Assembly (NCBI GenBank): GCA_902464275.1
Contig: CABQIK010000003.1
Coordinates: 1-64,000, forward strand
Length of the DNA: 64,000 nt
Source of the DNA: an uncultured Alphaproteobacteria bacterium
GTDB lineage: Bacteria; Pseudomonadota; Alphaproteobacteria; RF32; CAG-239
Reading direction: 5' to 3'
Of the stretch, positions 24,399 through 31,171 are shown one piece after another. Every line of letters starts with the position of its first letter. Position 1 is the first letter of the stretch. The notes below the pieces were generated by a model, which had not been told where the DNA came from, did not search any database, and saw nothing but the letters and a program-made list of their open reading frames with translations. The translations under genes and the position numbers were made by a program.

Positions 24399-25223
24399 GT
24401 GCAGGCTAATCCGTTGCAACCGGTGCAGCCTAAGCCGCTGAATACGAGTTCAGGCTTTGAGCCGTACAAGCCGCAGAAGAGCGCTTTCGGGCTTAATAAC
24501 ACCAACAACTTTGGGCTTAACAATGCGGGCAGACTAAATGGGCTTGGCAACATCGGCGGGTTTGCTCAAACCAAGTTGCCGGATTTAACCAAAGGACTGG
24601 ATTTAAAGCATTCGGATATGGTAACCGGTTTTGGCATTAACGAGGCTAAACAAAAACAGATGCTTGGCACGGGATTTTCAATGCCGAAACTACCCAAAAT
24701 GCCGACATTCCCGAAAGCCCCTGAACAAAAAATGGAAGCGAATAAATCGTATCCATTATGTTCTATGAATTTTGATGGTCAAAACCTAAATTTATATAAA
24801 AATAACCAACAGGTTAATAGCTTAGATGCAATGTCAGGAAAGGCAGGCTATCAGGCTAGAATGTATCAAAATGTAATGGACAAAGGTCCATTACCGGAAG
24901 GTATATATTATGCAAATCAAGACAAGAGGCAAAACATAACACCATTACATGCACTTTTGGGGATTACTTCTTTAGTTTCACCATTTGATTTTGGTAAATG
25001 GCCGGGTACTTTACCAGCATGGGGATTAAGGCGTATATGGTTACAACCTGATGCAAACAACACTATGTATGGACGAGATAATTTTAGTATACACGGTGGA
25101 TTGAGTAAAGGTTCTGCAGGATGTATTGACATTCCATGGCAAACTGATATATTAAGCAATTATATGGACGGATGTCAGGATTCTGTACCGTTATACGTGA
25201 AATACCCACAAGAAAGATGGTGA
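24399..25223 (+). CDS. Tlde1/DUF2778-type L,D-transpeptidase-fold protein (C-terminal part after the TGA)
   Basis: Open from 24348 in the frame of the preceding 76 codons; the first start-like codon is GTG 24399, with no ribosome-binding site. Residues 1-110 are low in complexity: Pro/Gln-rich (LQPVQPKPLNTSSGF), then Asn/Gly-Leu repeats. The C-terminal 150 residues are the catalytic domain, with LPEGIYYANQ and then FSIHGGLSKGSAGCIDI, giving His 232 and Cys 242 as the L,D-transpeptidase-like dyad. In Tlde1 effectors this fold cuts or exchanges peptidoglycan tetrapeptides in the periplasm of rivals. No secretion genes are in view. The next gene, a small membrane protein 4 nt later, may be its immunity protein. 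Confidence 0.65.
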   Translation: MQANPLQPVQPKPLNTSSGFEPYKPQKSAFGLNNTNNFGLNNAGRLNGLGNIGGFAQTKLPDLTKGLDLKHSDMVTGFGINEAKQKQMLGTGFSMPKLPKMPTFPKAPEQKMEANKSYPLCSMNFDGQNLNLYKNNQQVNSLDAMSGKAGYQARMYQNVMDKGPLPEGIYYANQDKRQNITPLHALLGITSLVSPFDFGKWPGTLPAWGLRRIWLQPDANNTMYGRDNFSIHGGLSKGSAGCIDIPWQTDILSNYMDGCQDSVPLYVKYPQERW

Positions 25224-25227
25224 TAAA

Positions 25228-25590
25228 ATGGATAAACAAAAGCTAAAGTCAGAAATTAAAGAAATAATTATATCAACATATAATTTGCTTAAAGAATTTA
25301 AGTGGTATGTTGGTTTAAATTTGTTTTTTGTAATTTTAATTGCAGATGAATACTTTAATCCACCGGCTAAAGATGATCCTATTTTTAGTGCGGAGGCGGT
25401 TTCAGAAAGTTGGCAATATACTAACCAAGAAGTTTATATTGGCTTCTCGCAAATGTTGCTGATTATATACATACAGTGGTTTTTATTGGCAACCGGCAAT
25501 ATGCGCAATCATCCTCGGTTGGCAAAGCTTTTGTTTTTAATGCCATTGCTTGGTATTTTTTACAGACTGCTTTCTGCTTTGTTTGCATAA
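25228..25590 (+). CDS. small membrane protein, possible immunity protein
   Basis: 120 residues with three hydrophobic segments: YVGLNLFFVILIADEYF (27-43), FSQMLLIIYIQWFLLATG (about 73-90) and LLFLMPLLGIFYRLLSALFA (101-120). No family is recognised. The ATG follows the stop of the Tlde1-like gene by 4 nt, with AAGATGGTG before it, so the two are co-translated. Immunity proteins to periplasm-acting effectors are often membrane or exported proteins, which makes this pairing reasonable, but it is inference. Confidence 0.55.
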   Translation: MDKQKLKSEIKEIIISTYNLLKEFKWYVGLNLFFVILIADEYFNPPAKDDPIFSAEAVSESWQYTNQEVYIGFSQMLLIIYIQWFLLATGNMRNHPRLAKLLFLMPLLGIFYRLLSALFA

Positions 25591-25613
25591 AGCTTTGAGC
25601 AGAATTGAAACAT

Positions 25614-25649
25614 CAACCCCGCCGGTGAGAAATTATCGGCGGGGTTTAA
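25614..25649 (+). terminator. intrinsic terminator (convergent region)
   Basis: ACCCCGCCG pairs with CGGCGGGGT around a 12-nt loop, followed by TTTAATT. It ends the Tlde1-like operon, and its minus-strand reading could also end nadE. Confidence 0.75.
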
Positions 25650-25657
25650 TTAAGTGT

Positions 25658-26434
25658 TTATAATGCCGGAGGCATTTGCAGGCGTTTAAATGCCATGGCG
25701 TTATAGCGGTTTATGACCCATTCAACCGTTGTTTGTTCAAAGCCTGCCGCTATAATTGCCGCCTTATCTTTATGCTCATCAAGATATAAAGCTAAAATTT
25801 TATCAAGCGTGGCATAAGGCGGCAGAGTGTTTTCATCTTTTTGGTTTAAGGCAAGTTCGGCACTCGGGGCGCGGACAATAACTTCTTGAGGAAGAACGCG
25901 GCTTTGCTCATTGCGCCATTGGGCAAGCTCAAAAACTTGGGTTTTATATAAATTGCCGATAGGGGCAATGCCGCCGCAGGTGTCGCCGTATAAAGTGCAG
26001 TATCCGGTGGAGACTTCAGATTTATTGCCGCAGGCTAATACTAATCCGCCGTATTGATTAGACCACGCCATTAAAATTTTGCCGCGAGCTCTTGCTTGCA
26101 AGTTTTCAATTACAATGCCTTTAGGTTCCTCAGCAAAAGCAGCATGTAAAAAGCGGCACTCCTCATCAATTAAATTCTGAATATCTAATTCATGATAATT
26201 TAAGCCGTTGAGCTTGGCAATTTCACGCGCAATACTTATGCTCAAAGGCGAGGTGTATTTGGTGCGCATCATAATTGCGGTTACGTTTTTACCGCCTAAT
26301 GCGTCGGCTGCCAAAACGGCGGTTAAGGCGGAATCAATCCCGCCGGACAGACCCAAAATTACTGTTTTAAATCCGTTATTTGCACAATAGCTTTTAAGTT
26401 TATCTTTAAGATTATTCCATAAATTTTCAGTCAT
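25658..26434 (-). CDS. nadE: NH3-dependent NAD+ synthetase
   Basis: 258 residues. Converts nicotinate adenine dinucleotide plus ammonia and ATP to NAD+. The N-type ATP pyrophosphatase loop LGLSGGIDSALTAVLAADAL (about 27-46) is intact, as are the NLQARARGKILMAWSNQYG helix, ACGNKSEVSTGYCTLYGDTCGG (residues about 133-154) and the late RAPSAEL. No glutaminase domain is present, so this is the short ammonia-using form. Its start lies 1 nt after the pncB stop; together with pncA they form a salvage operon that ends in NAD. Confidence 0.95.
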   Translation of the reverse strand: MTENLWNNLKDKLKSYCANNGFKTVILGLSGGIDSALTAVLAADALGGKNVTAIMMRTKYTSPLSISIAREIAKLNGLNYHELDIQNLIDEECRFLHAAFAEEPKGIVIENLQARARGKILMAWSNQYGGLVLACGNKSEVSTGYCTLYGDTCGGIAPIGNLYKTQVFELAQWRNEQSRVLPQEVIVRAPSAELALNQKDENTLPPYATLDKILALYLDEHKDKAAIIAAGFEQTTVEWVINRYNAMAFKRLQMPPAL

Positions 26435-26435
26435 T

Positions 26436-27902
26436 TTAACGCTCCTGATGTTGTTTGATTAGTTGTTGTTGCAATGTGTGTAAATTTTGCTCTAAGCCAA
26501 CGCCGTAAATATGCGGGTTGGCAAGGCGTTTGTATGAACAGTCCAGACGGCTTAAATTTTGTTCGGCACGGTTTTTAATTTCAGTTAAGCTCTCAAAATT
26601 TTGGTTGATTAACTTACCGTTTTGCACCACCGGTTTTAATAAAGAATAAGCTTCTTCGCCGCATTTAAATACGGTATGTTCGCCGGTGTCGGAATTAAGC
26701 CGGTATGAGTTAATGCTGCGGGTGAGTTTGCCGTCTTTAATAAAGTCAGACCCTTGCGAGGTGATAATATCGCCTTCGGATTTGCCGCCGCGCACAATTC
26801 TGATAACGTCAGTTGCCCCCGGAATGGTAGTTTTGCCTTCGGCAATTTTGATTTTTGGCTCGCCGTTATATGATTTGGTTTTGAACACGCCGCCTAAAGC
26901 CGGAGTGTCATAAGCGGTTACCAACTTGGTACCGGCGGCAAAAATATCGCACGGGGCTTTTTGCACCATAACAAGATTTTCAATTAAATGCTCGTCCAAA
27001 TCGTTTGAAACTAAAATTTTGGTATCAGGCATACCTGCCTCGTTCAGCAATTTTTTTGCTTCTTTTGACCAATAGGCGAGGTCGCCGGAATCTATGCGTA
27101 CGCCTTGTAATTTTACGCCGGTTTTTTGCGAGGCGGCAATAGCGTTTTTGACTCCTTGGCGAGTATCATAAGTATCAACAAGCAGGGTGCTGTTGCCGAC
27201 TGAAGCTTTAAGGTAGGCAACAAAGGCGTCAAGTTCGTTTTCATAGCTCATGATAAATGAGTGTGCCATGGTGCCTTTGGGCGGAATGCCGTAATATTCG
27301 GCGGCTTTAAGGTTAGATGTTCCGGAGCAGCCGCCGATAAAAGCGGCGCGGGTAGGGGCAAAGCAACCGATGTCTTGGGCGCGGCGCAGACCGAACTCCA
27401 TAATCGGGCGTTTTATGCCGTCGGCGCAGGCGGCATTGACCATGCGCGAGGCTTTAGTGGCGATTAAGCTTTGAGCGTTAAAAATGTTTAAAAACGCAGC
27501 TTCGCACATATCAACCTGCCAACATGGGCCGCTAACGCTTAATACCGGTTCGTTAGGAAAGACAATTTCGCCTTCAGGCACGGCTTTGATGTTTAATGAA
27601 AGTTTTTGCCCTTGTAAAAAGCGTAAAAATTCCGGCTGAAACATGGCGGAGTTATCAGCGTTTTTAAGTTTGGCAAGGTAGGCGATGTCTTTATCCGAAA
27701 CGTGCCAATTTTGCACCCATTCCAAAAACTCATTTAAGCCGGCGCTTAATAAATAACTACCGCCGAACGGGCATTTGCGGAAAAACGCTTCAGAAGTTTT
27801 GGGCTCGTTGTGCTTGCCGTCGGCAAACCACGCCTGCGCCATGGTTAAGTGGTATAAATCGCAATAAAAAGGGGTTCCTGATTGTAAAAGATTATTCTGC
27901 AT
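26436..27902 (-). CDS. pncB: nicotinate phosphoribosyltransferase
   Basis: 488 residues, the long bacterial type. Makes nicotinate mononucleotide from nicotinate and PRPP, with ATP. Recognised by YHLTMAQAWF near the N-terminus, FGLRRAQDIGCFAPTRAAF with the catalytic-region Arg residues, GTMAHSFIMSYENELDAF with the His that is phosphorylated in the family, LLVDTYDTRQGV and GVRIDSGDLAYWSKEA. The start overlaps the pncA stop by 11 nt and the stop abuts nadE, so the three are coupled. Confidence 0.95.
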   Translation of the reverse strand: MQNNLLQSGTPFYCDLYHLTMAQAWFADGKHNEPKTSEAFFRKCPFGGSYLLSAGLNEFLEWVQNWHVSDKDIAYLAKLKNADNSAMFQPEFLRFLQGQKLSLNIKAVPEGEIVFPNEPVLSVSGPCWQVDMCEAAFLNIFNAQSLIATKASRMVNAACADGIKRPIMEFGLRRAQDIGCFAPTRAAFIGGCSGTSNLKAAEYYGIPPKGTMAHSFIMSYENELDAFVAYLKASVGNSTLLVDTYDTRQGVKNAIAASQKTGVKLQGVRIDSGDLAYWSKEAKKLLNEAGMPDTKILVSNDLDEHLIENLVMVQKAPCDIFAAGTKLVTAYDTPALGGVFKTKSYNGEPKIKIAEGKTTIPGATDVIRIVRGGKSEGDIITSQGSDFIKDGKLTRSINSYRLNSDTGEHTVFKCGEEAYSLLKPVVQNGKLINQNFESLTEIKNRAEQNLSRLDCSYKRLANPHIYGVGLEQNLHTLQQQLIKQHQER

Positions 27903-28530
27903 GGCTAAATTCCTTTGAGGTTGGGGTAACTAAATTATGCTCAATTTTTTTATTTAACAGTTCTGAGCGAAAAAATTGGGCGGAGGTGATACTTTTTAAC
28001 TGTCCGCTTTGAAGAGCATCAGTATATTCGGGGCGGGATACAATATCAGGTATCTGTTCATTTAATCCCTGACACAAATCTTCAAATACGCAAACTTTAG
28101 CACCGCGTTTTAACAAGCCGTTCATGGCTTGAATTACGCAAATATCGCTTAAAACGCCGCATAGGAATACTTCTTTATCGGCAAAATCTTGGCTTAATGC
28201 AGAGTAGGCGCGTTTTTCATTCCAGATGTTGGTGGTTGACTTAAAAATATTTACCACTTTAATGTTATCTTTGAAGGGAGCGGCCGACTGCCAACCCCAT
28301 GTTTCGTAAGCGCAGTGCAGCGGAAAGTTTTGCGATTCAATAGTTTGGTGGTAGTTTTGCGGAAAGTGCGTGTCATACGAGTCAATTATGGTATCAAACA
28401 TACCGGCTTGCAGATTGGCGCAAAATTTTTGATGGCGTTCAATAAGATTTTGATTGCAGATAGAAAGGTCACCTTGCGGGTGAACAAAGTCATTTTGAAA
28501 ATCTATCCGCATAAGAATACGGTTGTTCAT
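27892..28530 (-). CDS. pncA: nicotinamidase / isochorismatase-family cysteine hydrolase
   Basis: 212 residues. The family triad is present: Asp in RIDFQNDFVHPQGDL (residue 9), a central Lys (FKSTTNIW or nearby) and the catalytic Cys in LCGVLSDICVIQAMNGLLKRG. The metal-binding DTHF region SYDTHFPQNYHQT is also there. Overlap with pncB and the downstream nadE point to nicotinamide deamidation rather than isochorismate hydrolysis. The assignment to PncA rests on that context plus fold motifs. Confidence 0.85.
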   Translation of the reverse strand: MNNRILMRIDFQNDFVHPQGDLSICNQNLIERHQKFCANLQAGMFDTIIDSYDTHFPQNYHQTIESQNFPLHCAYETWGWQSAAPFKDNIKVVNIFKSTTNIWNEKRAYSALSQDFADKEVFLCGVLSDICVIQAMNGLLKRGAKVCVFEDLCQGLNEQIPDIVSRPEYTDALQSGQLKSITSAQFFRSELLNKKIEHNLVTPTSKEFSHAE

Positions 28531-28560
28531 GTTAAATTCCCTTTCAGGCTTAGAGGGGTT

Positions 28561-28602
28561 AAAAACGCCTGTCTTTTATAAGCCCTTTAAAAGACGCAGG
28601 CG
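28561..28602 (-). terminator. terminator-like hairpin between nadM and pncA
   Basis: On the minus strand CGCCTGCGTCTTTTA pairs with TAAAAGACAGGCG and is followed by five T. A second perfect stem GGCGCG/CGCGCC (28606-28620) touches the nadM stop. They could attenuate transcription into pncA-pncB-nadE. Confidence 0.6.
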
Positions 28603-28620
28603 GTTGGCGCGGAGCGCGCC

Positions 28621-29163
28621 TTAAATAATAGCTTTTTTACGATAAAAATGGTCTTCAATAATGTGGTAATTTTCAGGGTGGATAAAGTTTTTCCAACGAT
28701 TGTCACCGAATTTTATCATATCGCGCACCATGGTTCCGGTAACAAACGGAAACGCAGGATCGGTACGGTCAACCAGCTCAATGTGCTCAAAGCAGTCTTT
28801 GAACCAGTGGGCATCGTACGGACTGCCGGCGTAATAGGCATCGGGTTTGGGCAGGTCGGGGAAAGTTTCGGCAATAAAGTCAAGCACGTATTCGCCCCAT
28901 TCGGCCGGATTGTTAATATCAAACAGCCCGATGATTTTTAAGCGCTCGTATTCAGGACGGCTGCGGTAAATGTTTTGAATCATTTTTTTGCGGGTGGTGT
29001 AGTTAAGCGGATTGCGCGCGGTGCCTTGTTCTTGAATGGAACCTAAAATTACGGTTACGCGCTCGCACTCTTTGAGCATACGGTCAATCAGTAAGGCGTG
29101 CCCAATATGAAAAGGCTGGGCGCGCATAATGGTAAGACCGTGTTTGTATTTGAAATCAGACAT
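28621..29163 (-). CDS. nadM: nicotinamide/nicotinate-mononucleotide adenylyltransferase, NadM type
   Basis: 180 residues of the nucleotidyltransferase fold. The (H/T)xGH loop reads IMRAQPFHIGHALLI and the late motif TGTMVRDMIKFGD matches the ISSTxxR-like site (here TGTMVR). RNPLNYTTRKKMI also follows the archaeal-type NMN adenylyltransferase NadM. It would make NaAD from the NaMN of PncB, filling the gap between pncB and nadE. The Shine-Dalgarno AAGGAG lies in a hairpin next to the start. Confidence 0.85.
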   Translation of the reverse strand: MSDFKYKHGLTIMRAQPFHIGHALLIDRMLKECERVTVILGSIQEQGTARNPLNYTTRKKMIQNIYRSRPEYERLKIIGLFDINNPAEWGEYVLDFIAETFPDLPKPDAYYAGSPYDAHWFKDCFEHIELVDRTDPAFPFVTGTMVRDMIKFGDNRWKNFIHPENYHIIEDHFYRKKAII

Positions 29164-29285
29164 TAAAAAAACTCCTTTATAAGGAGCTCCGGCAGATAAA
29201 AGAATAGTTTTATCCTCTTAAATAACCTCGGCTCGGTTGTATGATGTTCCGTGCTTATAAGCCCTGCAAGCACCAAGAACAATTT
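29164..29285 (-). promoter_or_regulatory. structured leader upstream of nadM
   Basis: The mRNA leader shows three stems in a row: GTGCTT with AAGCAC (29273-29268 and 29256-29251), AACC with GGTT (29238-29235 and 29227-29224), and CTCCTT with AAGGAG around three bases (29186-29172). The last stem buries the Shine-Dalgarno and is followed by seven T and the ATG, so it can act both as ribosome-site lock and as a weak terminator. This is the usual layout of a small riboswitch, but it does not match the NAD-I or NAD-II motif that I know. Confidence 0.4.
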
Positions 29286-29315
29286 TAATGTAACATGCGC
29301 CCGTTAAAAGTCAAG

Positions 29316-29349
29316 CAAAAAAAATACCGCGCCGAAAGCGGCGCGGTAT
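29316..29349 (-). terminator. intrinsic terminator of trxB
   Basis: On the minus strand ATACCGCGCCG pairs with CGGCGCGGTAT around four bases, followed by a run of T. Confidence 0.92.
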
Positions 29350-29369
29350 AAGTTATTGTTAAAAGGCGG

Positions 29370-30317
29370 CTATTTTTCACCCAAAGCGGTTAAAAAACGC
29401 TCGGCTTCAATGGCGGCCATGGCGCCGGAACCGGCGGAAGTAATCGCTTGACGGAATTTGGGGTCTTTAACATCGCCGGCGGCAAAAACACCAACGATAT
29501 TGGTTGCGGTGCTGTCAGGAGCGGTGATAATATACCCTTCCGGGTCAAGTTTAAGATATTCGCGGAAAATATCGGTATTGGGGTGGTGACCGATAGCGAT
29601 AAACAAGCCGTCTAAGTTAAGAACTGAGGTTTTATCGGTTTTAACATTGCGGATTTTAATGCCGGTAACGCCAAGCGGCTTGTCAGAGCCGATAACTTCA
29701 TCAACCACGCTGTCCCACAAAATTTGAATTTTTTGATGATTTTTAACACGTTCCTGCATAACGGCATCGGCACGCAGGGCATCGCGACGGTGGATAAGAT
29801 AAACTTTAGAGGCAAAGTTGGTTAAGTATAAAGCTTCTTCCGCCGCGGTGTTTCCGCCGCCGACAACGGCAACTTCTTTGCCGCGATAGAAAAATCCGTC
29901 ACAGGTGGCGCAGGCAGAAACGCCGAAGCCGATGTATTTTTTTTCAGACTCTAAATTAAGCCAACGAGCCGATGAACCGGTGCAGATAATTACGGTTTGC
30001 GCCTTAAAAATGTTGCCGTTTTCAGAGTTGCAGATAAACGGGCGCTTTTTAAGGTCAGCTTCCGTGATTTTGTCATCAATAATTTGCACACCTACGTTTA
30101 AGGCCTGCTTGCGCATATTTTCCATCAGTTGCGGGCCGGAAATCGGTTCGGCAAAGCCGGGAAAGTTTTCAATTTCAGTGGTGATGGTGAGCTGTCCGCC
30201 GATTTGGCTACCGGAAACCAAAACAGGTTTTAAGCCGGCGCGGGCGGCATAAATACCGGCGGTGTATCCGGCAGGACCGGAACCGATGATTAAAACTTTA
30301 GTAACGTATTCTGACAT
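29370..30317 (-). CDS. trxB: thioredoxin-disulfide reductase
   Basis: 315 residues from the ATG at 30317, with AGGAG 8 nt upstream. An NADPH-dependent flavoenzyme that reduces thioredoxin. The FAD loop is VLIIGSGPAGYTAGIYAARA (8-27), the redox pair is CATC (Cys 136, Cys 139) in ACATCDGFFYRG, the NADPH loop is VAVVGGGNTAAEEALYL, and the C-terminal FAD motif is GVFAAGDVKD. Length is normal. It stands as its own unit, ended by a strong terminator ahead of nadM. Confidence 0.97.
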   Translation of the reverse strand: MSEYVTKVLIIGSGPAGYTAGIYAARAGLKPVLVSGSQIGGQLTITTEIENFPGFAEPISGPQLMENMRKQALNVGVQIIDDKITEADLKKRPFICNSENGNIFKAQTVIICTGSSARWLNLESEKKYIGFGVSACATCDGFFYRGKEVAVVGGGNTAAEEALYLTNFASKVYLIHRRDALRADAVMQERVKNHQKIQILWDSVVDEVIGSDKPLGVTGIKIRNVKTDKTSVLNLDGLFIAIGHHPNTDIFREYLKLDPEGYIITAPDSTATNIVGVFAAGDVKDPKFRQAITSAGSGAMAAIEAERFLTALGEK

Positions 30318-30484
30318 GTTATTTTCTCCTTTGAACAATAAAATAAGGAGTAAACATTATCTTTGCAAGTTAAATTAACATCAGCAAGACAAAGTGTGAA
30401 TATCTTGAAGGGGAAAATTTAATGAGAAGTGATAAAATTTTTATTGACAAGGTCTAAAGCATAATATATAAGTGCGCACATAGC

Positions 30485-30560
30485 GCCGACATAGCTCAGT
30501 TGGTAGAGCTACTGATTTGTAATCAGTGGGTCGGGAGTTCAAGTCTCTCTGTCGGCACCA
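30485..30560 (+). tRNA. tRNA-Thr(UGU), CCA encoded
   Basis: The cloverleaf is complete: acceptor GCCGACA/TGTCGGC, D arm GCTC...GAGC, anticodon stem ACTGA/TCAGT with loop TTTGTAA (anticodon TGT), T arm with GGAGTTCAAGTCTCT, discriminator A and CCA. It reads ACA codons. Confidence 0.95.
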
Positions 30561-30595
30561 TACAAAAACACCGCCGCAAAGGCGGTGTTTTTGTA
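30561..30595 (+). terminator. terminator of tRNA-Thr
   Basis: A perfect 15-bp stem, TACAAAAACACCGCC with its complement, around GCAAA, starts directly after the tRNA CCA. Confidence 0.92.
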
Positions 30596-31171
30596 TATAA
30601 AATGTATTTTAGACTTGAACGACGAATCAATTAATGCCATATTAAAATAGATAAAGAGCCATTTTCTGCCCTTTACTCTCTTTATATATCGTCTGATAGA
30701 AAAGAAAATTCGGATTTTCCGAATGATAATAATTAGCCTTATTACCATATCTTTCCTTTCAGCCTCTTTGAGGCGGTTGGAAAGGGGAAAACCTCCTATA
30801 TTTACTAAAATCTATTGACTTTTTATGAAATATAGGTTACCTTAACTGTGTTGAAGGTAGTTAAGGTTGGTTTAACCCCTTTCAGTTAAGAAATGTCCAG
30901 CGCACCCACGTTGGACATTTTTGTTATATGCAAAAATTATTTCTTTATCAAGAATACTTCCAAACACAATTAAGTATAAAATATTTATTTACCTTGTTTA
31001 TCAGGCAAGTATGGCGAGTTGTTAAAGGCTTTGTTAATGCCTTGTTAATACCTTTTGTATTATAGTATCCTCATTACTTCTGTATATGTTAAATTTTACA
31101 GTTGCAATTTTGCTTGTTTGTTATATGATGTTTGCATCATATTTAACTTATCTCTATCTTTGGAGGATTGG
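30596..31171 (+). other. non-coding stretch before the autotransporter
   Basis: No coding frame is supported here. It holds a candidate small RNA (30846-30923), a hairpin around 30760 (CCTTTC...GAAAGG) and a long AT-rich region leading to the Shine-Dalgarno GGAGG at 31162. The length suggests a regulated leader for the autotransporter. Confidence 0.4.
30846..30923 (+). ncRNA. candidate small RNA
   Basis: A possible -35 TTGACT (near 30818) with a -10 TACCTT 17 nt on would start a transcript near 30848. It ends at the strong hairpin AAATGTCCA/TGGACATTT (30891-30899, 30912-30920) followed by TTG TT. Inside are complementary GTTAA and TTAAC segments. About 75 nt, no open frame. The -10 box is weak, so this is tentative. 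Confidence 0.35.

Noticed and set aside
29164..29285. Known NAD-I or NAD-II riboswitch
   Set aside because: The stems and loops do not show the conserved loop sequences of either class as I know them, so only a structured leader is claimed.
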